Shown here in pieces: positions 1-13,970 of a stretch of 64,000 nt of DNA. This DNA comes from Prunus persica (lineage: Eukaryota > Streptophyta > Magnoliopsida > Rosales > Rosaceae). A program made the position numbers and the translations under genes. The stretch lies in the NCBI RefSeq assembly GCF_000346465.2, contig NC_034009.1, positions 24,163,090 through 24,227,089 of the forward strand, written 5' to 3'. The notes below the pieces were generated by a model. That model did no database searches and was not told where the DNA came from. It worked only from the letters and a program-made list of their open reading frames with translations. Positions within the stretch are counted from its first letter, which is position 1; each line of letters begins with the position of its first letter.

Positions 1-144
1 CTACTCAAATTCTTCCCTTTAACAAAAACAGTAGCCCCACCACTCAAACTTTCTCCTTTAACAAAAACAATCAAAAGCAATATAAGCATGTGAAAGTTGT
101 ATGATGATTTTTTTCAATGTTGACTAATATTGTGAATTTTGTTA

Positions 145-1273
145 GTGCTTCTGCTAAGCGCCGTAATGAGTTAAATTTAATTCGAAAAGCTGAACTCAAA
201 GAGTAGATGGATTCTAGGGAACTTGTGACAGGTAGAGGACTTAATCAATGTCATAGTTTGAAACGAGCTGGAGCCACTCGTTGGGGATCTCACTTTGCAT
301 ATATTACAAGTTTGATGAGTTTATTTAAAGAGACTAAAATACTTCTCCAAGAAATCAATGATTATGGACCTAACCAACAATTTCGTGGCGATGCAGAGAA
401 TAACTATATTGCTATGATGTCTTTTGAGTTTGTGTTTTCATTTCTTTTGATGGATAAAATTATGGGATTAACCAACTTTCTTTGTCAAGTGTTTTAGACA
501 AAAACTCAAGATATTGTAAGTGCTTTAACCTTTGTTGAAAACATAAAATCATAGTTCTAAGATATGAGGGCACATGGCTGGGATGATTTATTCATGAGCG
601 TGGTATCATTTTGTGAAAATATGGTATGGATGTTCATGATATGAGTTTTCGTTATATGATTGGTATACGTCGTTCTTGTCAACAAAAAGATTTTATTACA
701 GTTGAACATTATTATCGCGTTGATGTATTTAATGATGTGATAGATTGCATGTTGAGGGAGTTAAATGATAGATTTCTAGAGCAAACAGTTGAACTTCTTA
801 TTCTTAGCTCAGCATTAGATCCCCATAATTCCTTCAAATCATTCAATATTGGGCATCTACGTAAACTTGTTAAGAAATTCTATCCTATTGATTTCAGTCC
901 AAGTGACTTGAAAGCTTTAGAAATTGAGTTGAGGTATTTTCAAAATGATATGCATCGCCTTCCCTGCTTTAAGGACCTCACCACTCTTCCTCAGTTATGT
1001 CAACAATTGGCGAAAACAACTTTGGCAGAAAACTACCATTTGCTTTACAGGTTGATTCAATTGGTGTTGACTCTTCCTGTTTCTACAGCAACAACGGAAC
1101 AAGCTTTTTCATGTATGAGAATTATTAAGAATAGACTTCGAAGCACCATAACTGATGAATTCCTTGCTGATTGCATGATTCTCCACATTGAAAGAAAGTT
1201 TGCTAATAATATCGACAATGAAGATATAATTGAGGAATTTAAGATTTTTAAGCCTCGTAGGATAAAGTTTTAG
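145..1273 (+). pseudogene. hAT-family transposase (TTF/ZMYM1-like) remnant
   Basis: Decayed coding sequence of a domesticated-type or transposon hAT transposase. Two open blocks are visible: 207-497, with the typical motif GATRWGSHFAYITSL, and 626-1273, which ends in the hAT C-terminal dimerisation region ([15 protein letters not shown] followed by [15 protein letters not shown]). The frame is broken by stops near 204, 495 and 552 and by a frameshift between about 600 and 626. The N-terminal zinc-finger part lies beyond the left edge of the window or is lost. In this family the dimerisation domain assembles transposase multimers, but this copy cannot make an intact protein. No terminal repeat was identified inside the window. 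Confidence 0.8.
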
Positions 1274-1494
1274 ATTTAAATAGTTTAGTTTTGTGTTGCA
1301 TTGCATTTACTTCTTGTTTTTTTGTTAAGCTTTTATTTATGTATAGATATGCATATTTGAGGGTAATGCTCATTACGCTCCCCCTGACTAGGTAATACCC
1401 ATGAACTTTCAATTTGGTTTTGGTTCTCTCTTAATCTTTTAATACGTATCAATTTGACCTGTATTTTTCAAATTATGAGTTATTTTCCGACAAT

Positions 1495-1633
1495 AGGGTC
1501 TAGTCCAATAAAAAAGGGCTACAGATTAGAGATCTCATATTCAAATCCCGATGGCATCATAGTTATGTGTGTGAGAAATTTCTATCCCTTGTAGTTTAGA
1601 CTATGGCTTGTACTTAAAAAAAAAAAAAAAGTA
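1495..1633 (+). mobile_element. Probable SINE with poly-A tail
   Basis: A short element has a B-box-like stretch (TTCAAATCCCGATGG, near 1541), then a TGTGTGAGAAATTTCTATCC segment, and ends in a run of about 14 A at 1617-1631. This order (tRNA-like head, unique body, A tail) is that of plant SINEs. It lies between two roughly inverted AT-rich arms (about 1405-1470 and 1680-1735), so it may have inserted in an older MITE. No clear target duplication was seen. Confidence 0.5.
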
Positions 1634-2099
1634 AGAAAATTAACCTAAAATTTGAGGATCAAGAATAAATTGACACTTTGACAATAAAAAAAAACGAATA
1701 AATTAAAAGATTAGGGCCAAATTGAAAATTAAAAAGACAAACCAGAAGATGGTGATAAGCTCATGTAGCATTGCTAAATTTCTGCTAGTAATAATTGTCC
1801 TAACTCACTTAAACTGGTGCCTCAAAATTATTTTAACAGAAACAAAAACCATCAAAATTATGATTTTATTATTTTCACATTCACGCGAAAAAATAAATGT
1901 TCTTTCGAGTAATGGGAAGGAGGGGAAAAAAAAAAGGCGCACACTGCTTATTGCCTGCTCGCGCTCTCAAAATACCCAAACAAAAACGCAAGCAAAACGT
2001 CGAACAGCTGAGCTGCATCTAACAATTCACAAATCCGCAGTCCACACTCTCTAGTCTCTCTCTGCGTTCAACCACGAGAGTAGAATTTCAGCAGCGACA

Positions 2100-5037
2100 A
2101 TGTTCGGAGCTCAAGCTTCCTCTTCTCCTTTCGGCCTGTCATCGTCAACCTCAGTCTTCGGAACGCCATCGTCAACCCCGGCCTTCGGGACGCCGTCGTC
2201 AACCCCGGCCTTCGGCACGCCGTCTTCAACCCCAAGCTTCTTCACTCCTTCGACCCCAGCCTTTGGAACTCCGTCGTCGTCTTCATTTTCCACTGGTGGC
2301 TTCGGCGGCTCCTTCTTCGCCACTCCATTCTCTTCTCAAACTCAACAGCAACAACAGCAGACGCCGTCGTTTCAACAACCTCAGTCTGCTGGTGGCTTTG
2401 GGTTTCAGAGTCCGTTCACTACGCCACAACAGCCGACTCCCTTCCCTAATTCTCAATTGACTACTCAGATGGCTCCTGTTGCTCCTCTCCCCTTCTCTCT
2501 TGCCGATCGCGATATTCAAGTAAGGTTTTCGTTTTACCTTTTGTTTTTTCACTTCAAATCCCTAACCCTAGCTCTTTCGATATGTTTTGATTTGACATTT
2601 TTGATTTTCTGCGCCAGGCAATTGTTGACGCTTACAAGGATGAGCCTGGAAACCCTAAATATGCTTTTAAGGTTTGTTTTTCTTGTCTTTCTTTATTCGG
2701 TTTGTTAGATTTTCGAATGCAGTGGTTTCCCGCCCCTGATCTACATGCTTGTCTGTTTCATTTGTGGGAAAACTGATAAAATAATGAAAGTAAGGTTGTG
2801 AAATTATGCTTGTTTTAGAAGGAACTGAATGGTGAAGTTCATGTTTGAGTAAAACCCCAGCTTCTTATCTTCCCATTGGTTTTAAGCAACCTAGTTTCGG
2901 AGATTCATGTGAGGAATGATTGACTGTCTTGATTTTTGCAGCATTTGCTGTTTAGCGTAACTGATCCGCAGTTCAGGGTGAAGCCTGCTGGTGTATCAGA
3001 TGTGAGTTTATTGTTTCCATTTTTATTTCCTAATTGTTAGTGCTATTATCTGTTTTTTTGTTGATCTTTTTATTTCGGCTAAGTTTGGAGAATAGTTTGC
3101 ATTGTCAGATAATGTGGGCAGAGGCTATGGGGAAGCTTGAAGGTCTGGAAAGTACTGACAGGGAACGCCTGTGGCCTCAGCTTGTTCAGGGTTTTAAAGA
3201 TCTTTCGCAACGCTTGAAGGTAATTGTTGTTAGTTTGAAGCATAGAGATATTCTTAGAAGTATTTTTGCGTGTTGTTTTTGTTGTTGATACTTGGAAAGA
3301 GAGCTTTTTAGTAATGTTTTGAGTTTTTTAGTAACAAATTCACTGGTTGGTGTTCGTGAATGCCAATTTTTATAAAGATGTTACAGTGCTAGGGTTCTGT
3401 TATGGCATTTACTGACTGAAATTTCGGATAAAAGTTTAAAAATTTGTTGGTTACCAACCAGAGTTGCCGTCACAAAAAGTTTTCTGTCAAATTACGTGCC
3501 TATAGTTGGATCACTTCCATGATGCAAGTATCGAGTTAATATGGTTTGAGTAGAATTTCCTTTCTGAAAAATATATGGTTTGAGTAGAACAAAAACGTTT
3601 AGGAATCAATGCGGTTGCAATAACTATGTGTTGATAGCTCATAAGATGGGGAAAAGGCAAATGAAATCTTTAGGTCTTGCATGGCGACACAAACATATAT
3701 ATTTGGAGAACTTAATAATTAAAAGCTATTTGTTTTACTTTGATTGATCAATATTTATTTGCATGAAGAAATTATGATAATAAAATAAAAGTGACCAGTT
3801 TTGAGGATTTTGCACCTGTACTCCTTGTCATCATTTACTGAAGTCTGATGTTGTCAAAATGAGCTGATGCAGCTCCAAGATGAAGTCCTTCTTTCAGATG
3901 CTGAGAGATTGCAAATGACCCAAAGCAATGTCAAGATGGTATCTTTTTAGCTCATACGTTCATCTACTTTTATCATATGAATTTGAAAATAGTTTTCACG
4001 TCCTCTGTCATTTGCAGCTTCAAAGGCATTTTCAAGCTGACACTCTTCCTTGGATCGAAAGAATGAGACAAAAAGAACAAGGTCTTCAAAGGCGCCTTTT
4101 GAGGGTGGGTACAGTTTCTGCTAAATATTTAAGAATGAGTCTGTAAATTAAGGGTGACACTCATTGTACTTCTTTGTTGTCCCTCTGTTTTTTTAAAGTT
4201 GGCTTAGACTAAAATAGCTTCATTGCAATTTGGCCTTGTAACAAACATCTAGTTGTTGTCAGTTGTATGGGTTGGACCCGAAATAGGTGTCTGTTTCGCC
4301 GGTTTAAATCATTATTGTGTGGGTAGTTTATGCATTTTGTATCTCAGCAAGTGTTTTGACTTTTTTGAATGTCCTTGTGCTATTCCAAAAGGTGATGAGA
4401 CTACTGGAGGCACTTGAGGGCAAGGGTTTTCGGCTGCCTTTAATGAAAGGTGAAGCAGAATTGGCTGAGAAGTTAGCTGCAATTACTAGACAGGTTCTTG
4501 TTCTCTTGCCCTTTATCCCTTCTATGCATCCTACTCCCCATTTGTCATTAGGTGAAGATACTAACAAGCAGTTGGATTTCCAGTTGAAAGGATCGGGAGC
4601 TGAGTTATCTAGGAGGGTACAAAACCTGGTAACGATATCCCGTGTCCAAGAAAATGCTATTGGTGCTGGTGGTTTAGTCTGTCTTCCTGGATCAACCAAA
4701 ATACATGAACAGAGTCTTGCTGATATGCAAGAGGTGAGAGTGGACTAGTTTCGAAAACTTCTATTTTATATCACCTTCTGCGAGTAACCGTCTGTGTAGT
4801 TTCCTATTGTTGTTCTGCAATGCTGTCCTTTAGGAATTATTGAAGTACATGTCTTTATTTGACAACTTATGATATGTGAGATTGGTTAACTGAATGTTCA
4901 ATTTTGTGGGACAGGTCTTACAACAGCAGACAGAAGCCATTGCAAGACTTGGCAATGTTTTGAAGCGCGATATTAGGGACATGGAGATTATTATGGCTGA
5001 GGAGACAGAAACAACAGAGAATATGATTATGAGCTAA
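2100..5037 (+). CDS. NUP54: Nuclear pore protein NUP54
   Basis: Central-channel FG nucleoporin; by family knowledge it forms the NUP62-NUP58-NUP54 coiled-coil complex of the nuclear pore. Exons by eye: 2100-2519, 2618-2671, 2942-3001, 3109-3219, 3873-3938, 4018-4104, 4392-4493, 4584-4733 and 4915-5037, every junction in phase 0, giving 390 aa (close to the plant family length). Residues 1 to about 125 are an FG/FGTP-rich disordered domain with a repeated STPAFGTPS unit and a polyQ stretch. From about residue 140 the helical region follows, including MWAEAMGKLEGLEST, and near the C-terminus LSRRVQNLVTISRVQ. The start is the first ATG after a pyrimidine-rich leader. No breaks were seen. Exon 8 could alternatively begin at 4553, but 4584 fits the family better. 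Confidence 0.92.
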
Positions 5038-5764
5038 GGCGGCAAAATGACAGTTGTTTTGTCAACTGTAATTTTTGCGTTTAATTTAGTAACCAGCGGC
5101 AGGGTAGTTTTGAGCGGAATTCTGGAAATCAGTTTGGATGAACAGAGAGATGGAACTCATTCATCTACTTGCATCTTTTGCAATGAATATTGACTCTTGT
5201 GGATCTACTTGCATTGCAACCAAAGAACTTAATGACTGAAAAAAAAAAAAAAAAATCCAGAAAAGTGTGCACTATTTACGGGATTGCCCCTGCTTTGGGC
5301 CTATATGGTCTTTCGTTGGTCCTATATAAGTCTGCATTAGATCTATAAATGGGCCTGAATTGGGCCTTGAACGACCATGAGTCTGGTTATGGGCCTGGCA
5401 TGACTAATGGTCCAGTAATGAGCCAACAATTGGGCTCCTTATTGGCCTATATGGGACTGGCATGACCATTGGTCTGAACATGGGCCCAGGGACAATGGCT
5501 TCATTTGAAGTCCATTGGTCTTTATATGCCGAATCATTCAAGAGTCCTCTTCGCTTTATTGCACCACCGGGATAATTGACAAAAGAAAAACGGGGATTGT
5601 TTTACATTTGCATTCTTTTATAAGAGCATTTTCCTACAATAGAATCTAGAAAATTTCAAATAATACAACGCTTGCAGGTCTGTCTCATTGATAAACTATG
5701 ACTAGGGCATTTTCCTAAATTTCATTTTCTTTCCCCTACGGATTTTTTCTACGATGTCCTTTAG
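5038..5764. other. Intergenic region between convergent NUP54 and GCS1 ends
   Basis: This holds the two 3' ends. An A-run lies at 5240-5255. From about 5290 to 5520 a degenerate series of short related phrases repeats GGGCCT, TGGTCT and GGCATGAC words (for example ATGGGCCTGAATTGGGCC). No coding potential was seen. Confidence 0.6.
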
Positions 5765-8700
5765 CTAGCTAGAGTAAGCTTCTGCCATGATTAATAACAC
5801 AAGAGATGTCCAGCCATTGAATACGCGGGCACCTTTTCCCTTGCCATTCCTCTGATCATATTGTTCCCGGAAGAACCCATTTTTGTGATAATTCTGAACC
5901 ACATTTCTGGCACAGGGGAAATGCGTTTAAATCCATCAAATATAATAGACTAAGCATGAGCAAATGCAAATCAATAGGCATCAAATGGGTAGACAATGTC
6001 CACAATACCTAATCAAATTGCCTCTCAAGTCTTCGTAGATGGTTCTCGCTTTTTCCCTATATGGCCCATCCACTGGAACAATTCAAACAAGAAGAAAATT
6101 CAAGCAATAAGATGGTAATAAAAGAAGGGATAAAGCTTGCAGGACGATTCTTTTTCTATTATCAGTCGGGGGAGGGGGGTTAGGGTACGCACCTCTAGAG
6201 TAATGATGGAGTGATGAAAGAATCATGTAATTCATGTTCATCCATATTGGACCCCTCCAATATGGAGCATCATGTTCTGTATTGTATTTCATGTACAAGG
6301 AACTGTCATATAAAAGATGAAATATTTAGTGCTTTAGACTTCACACGGTCTTTAAAAGTCAGAGAAAATGAATTCTACCAAGAACACCAGTAAATTTAAC
6401 ATTATCTTTTTGCATGATCACCTTGTTTTGGCAAGAGAGCGGAGTCCAAACTTTGTCCATAAGATACTACGGTTCGATATAAGGTCTAGCTGTTTTTCCA
6501 AAATCCTTGATTCCTGTGCGATTTATAAACATGAGAAACCTATACTCAAAGGATATAATTGGCAAAATGTTATTTTTGCAACCAGATGACACTACTTACT
6601 GCTGGAATAATCCTTGCAATGAAGGGGAAAAGACTAACAGGGCCGATATGAGGAACCAGTCTCAATTTGGGGCTTTCTAACACCTCCCTCACGAGCTCTC
6701 GAGTTGCATAATTGTGTCCTACCATCGTTTCTTTCCAAACTAAACGAACCTAGTATGATCAAATCAACGCCCAATATTAACATGCAATTTGTAAATATTG
6801 AAAAGCAAAAAGGCTAACCACCTGGAAACATTTATGCAATGGACATTAGACCCAGCAGGCTACCAAACCATCTACTGGACGACATAATTTATCTAAACCT
6901 ATTATGACATGATAGCACATGCTAGGATGCTATAAGAAATTAGTAGTCCCAAAACAAATCATCTTTAATCACTTACAGGGAGTTTTGACTCTTGTTCTTA
7001 TATCAAGATATTAACTAGAATCATGAGGAACCCATGTACTATGTGCAATTAATGCTTGTGAAAACATCACAGAAGAGAAGAAAAAAGGGATTATATTGAT
7101 TACCAGCAAGCAGCTTACCTTTTCCGTATGATTTCCAAAATCAAGATAAGTTCCATATGCATCATCATAGTGCATCTGTTGAAACATTAAAAACAAATAT
7201 AAGACATAAAAAAAAAGAACTAAAGTAGTAATTAACCGAGCACATTTACTTATTGAACATGATAATAAATGCCTTCAATCCCCCCCTCCCCCAAAACACC
7301 ACCACCCCCCACCAAAAAACAAAATGATGGCAGGGAAATGCATATTGCAGTCAAATGTGTCAGGGTGAATATACAACAACAAACTTTAAATATGATAATG
7401 AAAAACTAACCTGATTCAGAATTTCAAAATCCGAGAGTAACTTAACCGTATTACCGTATTCCTGCATCATTTTTTAAATATTAAATAACTGGAATATCCC
7501 AGTAGTGTTTCCAAATGTACTTTTTCACTCACATACCTTTCCAGATTTATTTTCCTTCTCAAACAGCTCTGCAATGGAATGCATGCAATCTGCTGCAAGT
7601 AGCATCCAGCATCTAAGATCTACATGGCGTTCATCCTCACTCGGGTGAGAAGCACGTGGATAATCATCCAATCCAGAAGTCAGCGTCTGGAGATGCCATA
7701 ATAAAATCTACGTTTACTACCAGTGTCTTTAAACAGGAAGGTTTTCCTAATTTGATCCGAAATTGAGCAACTATGGCATATCATTCCCAAAATAATACCA
7801 CATTCTTGCTAAGATTTAAAACAAAAGGAGAAACAAATCTTGTTGAATATCAAGTCCTTAACAGAGTAAGAATTTCTATAAAACAGAACCTTCGGGTTTA
7901 GTTCCCTAGTTGTTGTGTGGTCTCTCCCATGCCAGTAGTAGCTGCCAACTTCCTTCCCTGTGTTCATAGAATCATACTCCAAATAAATAAAAAGATCCAA
8001 TTGTCAAAAGGGAAAATTGACTCTAGTAATGAGTTATAACAGACATACAAGCACATACTCAGTAATGAGTTACCACACATGTGCCCTTGAGTAGAATAAC
8101 AGACCATAAACTCATATCTCACAACCCTGCCTATAAAGAAAAATCCATGGCAGAGACTAAAGAGTGACAAAACCCTTATATACCTGACTGGGTAGTGTTG
8201 AACCATTGAAACCATGCTTCTAGGCGAACAAAAGCTCGTTCTAGGAATGAAGAGATCGCATCGCTTTCAGCAGCAGTAAACTTGTTTTTCTTTAAGCCAT
8301 GAACTAGGTCTGTCAGAAGCAAACATTCAGCCAGCCAACATAATTTTCAAGTAGACAACATACATTCTAAGGGTATGGGAAGAAATTAGGTCGTCAAAAT
8401 TCTAATTCTAACAATGATGTCTCACATCATATCATTTTCTTGAAAAGTCTCTAAAGTCAAATATACGGGGACAAAGATAACAAAATAATATTTTCTTGGC
8501 ATAAAAGAGTCACCAAAAACTATATTTCCATGGACAGAAAGTTTAACAGAAGGAAAAAAAAAAACTCACTTACCATTTAACGCTAAAAGTAGAGCTGGTG
8601 GATTTCCATTTGTTGGAATCTGAACAACATAATCACTGGGGACTTTACTGCAGGTATACCAGAAAAAGCTTACATACTACTTTCATTTACAAAATCTAAG

Positions 8701-11700
8701 ACCTGAACTTATACACATATTTGAACAAGAATATCACCTTAGAGCTTCAGCACCTAAAATTTGCTCACGTGGAATCCATCCATCAATATTCATCAGATCT
8801 AACCAGTGTCCTATGATGTCCAAGGAAATATGGATATCCCAACGCCTGCTCAACATTGAAGATACATATATGAAAGAGTTGCCATTTTCCAATAGTAGAT
8901 AGATGGGACACTAACATAAGGTATTTAAGTTCATATATTAATATATTTTTTCCAGAAATTGCAGAGGCAGCAGCTCGAATTAGGTCAAAATGGGAGTAAC
9001 ATGCAGACTGAAAAACATGAGGCAACTCACCAGACCAAAAGCTGATGAAAGCCTTCATCCCACAAAAATCCCCTTGGAAAGAAGGGCCGACTTGGAACAG
9101 CTGTATAAAGCTCGGCAGGCCAATATAAAATAGAATCATCATGATTTCCCGGCTGCAAGAGGAAATGGCCAACTGTATGATTTTGTCAGATGTCGACATT
9201 GATGTGATTAATAAGTATAAAAAATAACTATTCTTTCAAATAAGCACAAAATTTAACTGATGCAGCCAAAGATTCTCACAAATTTGGTCACTGTAAATTA
9301 ACTGCTCTGTTAAAGCCCAGTCCGATAATACTTATTGTGATCGAACCCCATTGATATCACATCCTATCTTACGAACATCCTGGTTTGTGATTCTTGCACT
9401 TTCTCTTATTTGGAAGCAAAAGAGATGGATTTCACTAAGTTAAGCAGGAATCATTAGCATCTGCTTTTGGGTGATCATGCAACTAGCCATATGACATGCT
9501 CTAAGAGATCTTATTTTCCCTAAATTATGAAAACAAAGGAGGAAAATGGAAATTGAAGTCAATTCGATTGTAAAAAAAAAATAATTGAAAACAGAGGGAA
9601 AAAAAAAAAAGTATTGAAAGGACAGGTAGCCCATCGAAGTAACCAACAACTTACATTCATATTCCCAGATATGGCTATTTTTGACTGTCCGAAGAAGTAG
9701 CCAATGCCACCCAACAAGTTTCCTATAGCAGCTTTACCAGCAACAATAGATTCAGAATCAAGCTGAAAGCATAATAATAACATGAGTTCAGAAGTCATTT
9801 GTTGCCAATAATATTTAATCAGCTTAAGTGAAACTCTGATGCACATAACTATCTCAGTTTGGCAAAAAAATTTAAATTCAGTGTTTGTAACCGCATATAT
9901 AGAACATCAGCTTCAACTGTCATGCTGACATGCAAGACATGGGATTGTCAAAACTAAAATTCAAATCCAGAAATCATTAGAAGTATCATGAAGCTAGAGG
10001 ATGTGGGAAGGCATCAATGCAATAAAGGCTTTTTTCCTGTGGCCAAAATACAGTGAAGACTTCGATATGTCCCAAACATCACACAGAGAGATTCAACAGA
10101 GTATTCAAAATGATGGACTAGCTCATCAGATTAAAGTACCTAGCTGAATTGGCATATTTTTTTCACCATGTCATCCAAAATCAGAAGAATATCATAGAAC
10201 AGTACTCATGTAATTTCATGTAACTGTGTGACTTCATATAAATATTTCTCTTTGAACAAGACATTCAAATAGCAAGCCCAATGCATTAGTTTGTAACAAA
10301 ATGCATTATCCTCGGAAGCTGATTTCCAAAATACCTTGTCAACCAGATTAAAGCTCTTCCCAAATTTTGCGTCAAATTCCCTTTGCTTCTCCTTCAGTTG
10401 ACTGGTCAGTGAGGTACCTTGATTATAGAGTAACTAACTAAAAGTTAAAGGCACAGACACGGAGATTAAAGAATAGAAGAAAATAAGATTCTAATTTCTG
10501 GTCCTTGACAAAACCCAAATTGAAGGAAAGAATAGCTTTAAGCCTTAGCAGAATAACCTTTGGTTCAATAATGATTCAGTCCTAATGATCCCTTAATGGA
10601 AGCCTGACTATAGAACTTCATTTCTGGAGCTAGCTTTAATTTCTTTTGAAAGAACGTTCTCTCACATTTTCTGAGTATCTCTTATATACTATTTTTGTAC
10701 TCAGTGGAACCCCTCTGTGCTTCTATCATTGTTACTTATTAAAATTAAATGGAAGAGGAACCTGTATGGCTGCCAACACGTTCTTCTAGTCTTGGACTTT
10801 CCAACCCAGTTCCAGATATGAATGCAACATCTGTCCTGAAAGGAGTCCTAGCAGAAATCTGCATAAGAATGGGAAACCACAGAAGAAGGCAGATGAGAAA
10901 GATAAAATGAAGAGTGAAACATAATGACACAATAATTAGTTAAACTACTATGATATTTCCCAAATAATTATCCAGTACTCTTTACCACCATGAGCATATA
11001 CCTGAAAAACTAGAATATTTGGAGAATCATCAGACGTGTCAGGTAGCTGCAGTCGACCAAACTTCCTAACCTAGAAACATGGAAGAGAAATCCCAGGCAG
11101 TCAAGGCAAGATTTGTGATAGATATTAAAAATCTGAATATTTTGTCTAGATATATAATAAAATGATGTCAAGGAAATCTGACATACTTGTAGTCCAAGAT
11201 TTTCCTGGACAAGATCAGATAAGTTGTGAATATGAGGCGTCTTAAAACCAGCATAATGAACTTCCAAATCATCCTGGAAAGAAACACAGAGAAGTATGTC
11301 AGCGATCAGTACTGGAGGCCTTCAACAATATACATAAACTGAAAATTGATTAAGAATGTGGATTGAACGGAACTGACACTGAATTTTCATACAGACATGA
11401 GGTAAAATTTTAGCATAAATACTTGGATGTAAGCGAGCATATGATTTCATCCACACATGTGATGAACTGTTCAGTAATTCATTAGTTTTAGCTAATATTT
11501 AAAATGAATACCACAAAGACCATGATAATCTACGGCACCAACGGTTCTTAAGTTAAAGAGGTAGACCAAAAATACTTGAGGTTCATGTTGAGGTCTCCTC
11601 ATCATATGACATTTTCATTCAAAACAAAGAAATATTTTTTATCTTCACCATAACATTACCTGTGATTTTAGATGTAGCTGCCAACTTCCAATGTCCATAC

Positions 11701-13203
11701 GTGAACCAGAGGCGAGGAGAGAGTTCTCATGAATCTCCAAGGTATCTCTGCCTATATTTAGAGCATTTCCATCTTCATCGGCCAAATAGAAAAAGAGATG
11801 CGCACTTGTCAAAAGTTCCTCTTTCCCCTTAGATCTGTGAAAGAAGCATGATGAAAAGAGTCAATAACAGATTCATGAATACTGTTTGGCTAAATAAGAT
11901 AGCCTAATTCTGTCAGTTCCATGATCAATGTACAAGAATAAAGTATGCCTGGGAAATTTGATGCTATAGTTAGAAACAAAATTTCCATTGGCCTTTCCCC
12001 CATCTGGGAAGGGTCCCAACGCTCAACAAAGAAATTAAGAGAAAATCTAAAGGTTGCTCTTCATTATATCAGTATACTTGTATGTGTAGTCCTCACACCT
12101 TCCATTCAATGCTCAACCCCCTCACACTTTGCATATACCCTATGCATTTGATAAAGCAAAAGTTACAGAATTAAGTGAGGCTATTTACTTGTGGTTCTGC
12201 ACATCAATTCGAACTGCCCAATCTCCTCCATAGCCACTGTCTTCCCCCTTGGATTTCAAGAAACTTGTGGCCAAGTTCATGTCCTGGTCAACAATGACTT
12301 GATGTCCAAAATTGCGCCCATCATGTTGTTCCCAACCATATTTGCTCAATTCATCAGAATCTTGGCAAACATGCCGCATGACATATCTCCCATCCTTTAT
12401 ACTAATCCACATTAACCCGGCTATCAAAGATCGAGGAGTCCTGCCAGGTGCAACAGCTATAATTACCACCACAACATCACTTGCAATCCTTTTAGTATAA
12501 ATGCATAAGGGAACAAAATGAAGCACATGTGAATATAATGAAATGATATAAAGTGAAAGATCAAGCATATCGGGAAACGGATGTTGATTAACAACGTGAG
12601 CAAGTGCCCAGTTTTAGTGACTTGAATAACAAAATTTACTGTTCAACATAAATTATGCTCAAAATACCTGAAAATACACAACGGATTGCAAAAATCACAA
12701 TTAACGGACATAAATTTACACAAGAACATCAACAAAAAAACAATATGTTAGGCAATGGCAAGTACACACCTGGCGCGGATTCCGAGATAAACGTTAGGCC
12801 GATATGTTCCCCAATACAAGCTCTCCTTGTGCTCACCTTGAAACTGCCACAACCCGGAAAAAAGCATGATCACCTCAGAAAATTCACGCAACAATCAACA
12901 AATAAAAATCGAATCACACTATACCTGAGGAAGGTCCATGAGCTTTGGAGCAGGGAAGGGCGTAACAACCCTAGGCGTCTGAGCTTGTTCGATGGGGTTG
13001 ATGAGGTTATAGATCAAAAACAAGATGGCGAAGAAGGCGATCACGCTAAGCCCTAGCAGGACTCTGAGATCGACGTTGAAAATTCCAATTGAAGTATGAT
13101 TTCTACCTCTACCTCTGGGTGGCCTCAAATTGGGCTTTGCATCGTCATCGTCTCTAGAGGAGCTGGCTCTGCTTCGAGCACTTCTTCTTCCAGCTCCAGC
13201 CAT
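5765..13203 (-). CDS. GCS1: Mannosyl-oligosaccharide glucosidase (glucosidase I, GH63)
   Basis: ER type II membrane enzyme that removes the terminal alpha-1,2-glucose from the Glc3Man9GlcNAc2 N-glycan. 22 exons (low-high): 12925-13203, 12770-12843, 12189-12440, 11660-11834, 11187-11273, 11002-11070, 10762-10858, 10335-10417, 9655-9762, 9031-9152, 8738-8845, 8574-8647, 8184-8309, 7890-7957, 7537-7686, 7411-7461, 7119-7175, 6600-6749, 6422-6513, 6193-6302, 6009-6072 and 5765-5906; total 2538 nt, 845 aa, near the Arabidopsis GCS1 length. The N-terminus is Arg-rich ([12 protein letters not shown]), with a signal anchor at about residues 48-67. The C-terminal catalytic (alpha/alpha) domain shows FLWDEGFHQ (437-445) and, near the end, [11 protein letters not shown]. 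Every exon is open and phase-consistent. It is the intact parent of the truncated copy at 20.3-22.8 kb. Confidence 0.93.
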
Positions 13204-13460
13204 TGTAGACCTCAGTGTTATCGGCTCGAGTCTTCTTGACTGAGAGAGTCTCAGTCTGCTTATTCCCTCCTCTCCTCTCTATACCAAACAAAGACCAGAA
13301 GATGGAAATGAATGGGCCCGAGTGCTCGGCCCACTAAATTGGAGCCAATACTCGATACTTGTGGGACTTTAAAAACTTCGCTCCAATTTCTCTGCATCTG
13401 CCTATACGCCACGTGTCCGGTTCTATCATTTTCCATTTTGTTTTTGTTTTTTCTTCGTAC
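13204..13460 (-). promoter_or_regulatory. GCS1 promoter region with G-box
   Basis: This is the upstream region of GCS1. A CACGTG palindrome (13410-13415) lies in the phrase CGCCACGTGTCC, preceded on the + strand by a TTCGCTCCAATTTCTC-like stretch. The same arrangement recurs upstream of the second GCS1 copy (22925-22930), so the promoter was duplicated along with the exons. G-box function is inferred from the motif only. Confidence 0.5.
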
Positions 13461-13970
13461 CATTTCCCAATATTAGTTAAGCAACTATTTGCACAAGTCC
13501 TCCCAAAAAGATTAATAATTCATAGGTGAAAAATCCACAATATTAATAAATAATAATAATTGCATGTGTGTAAGACTATGAAATAGGGGTGTGCAATATC
13601 CAATCTAATTCGTCCAAATCCACCAATCAAATCCAATCCAATTTTAAAATAGCTTAGATGATTGACGGATTGAATTAGTTATGTGGGAATGTGAATGTGA
13701 AGGTGAGAATTGCGAAGATGACACATTAAAAAGTTGAAAAATCCAGCAAGAGTTTTAAAAGGAGTTGAACTACTCCCCTTATGGCCAAACTGGTTATGGG
13801 GGTGGAACCCAACTTCTAATTTTCAAAACAATTTGATTAGATCAAATAATGGATTTGCTTGTGAAAATTCAATCCAATTAGTTAGTTTCATGCTTATTTT
13901 GCTCGTGCATGTAATTATAATTGAGAAAATTATGAACATTTTAAGTCATTTGATGGAGTTATGTTTAATA
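13461..13970. other. AT-rich spacer with hAT-like terminus
   Basis: No gene is seen. TAGGGGTGTGCAA near 13586 resembles the first bases of many plant hAT elements and is followed by CCAATCC-type subterminal words. Similar words in the opposite orientation occur at 17640-17710, on the far side of the MULE. No matching terminus or target duplication was found. Confidence 0.3.

Noticed and set aside
2111..2323. Minus-strand frame opposite NUP54 exon 1
   Set aside because: Shadow of the repeated FG-coding sequence.
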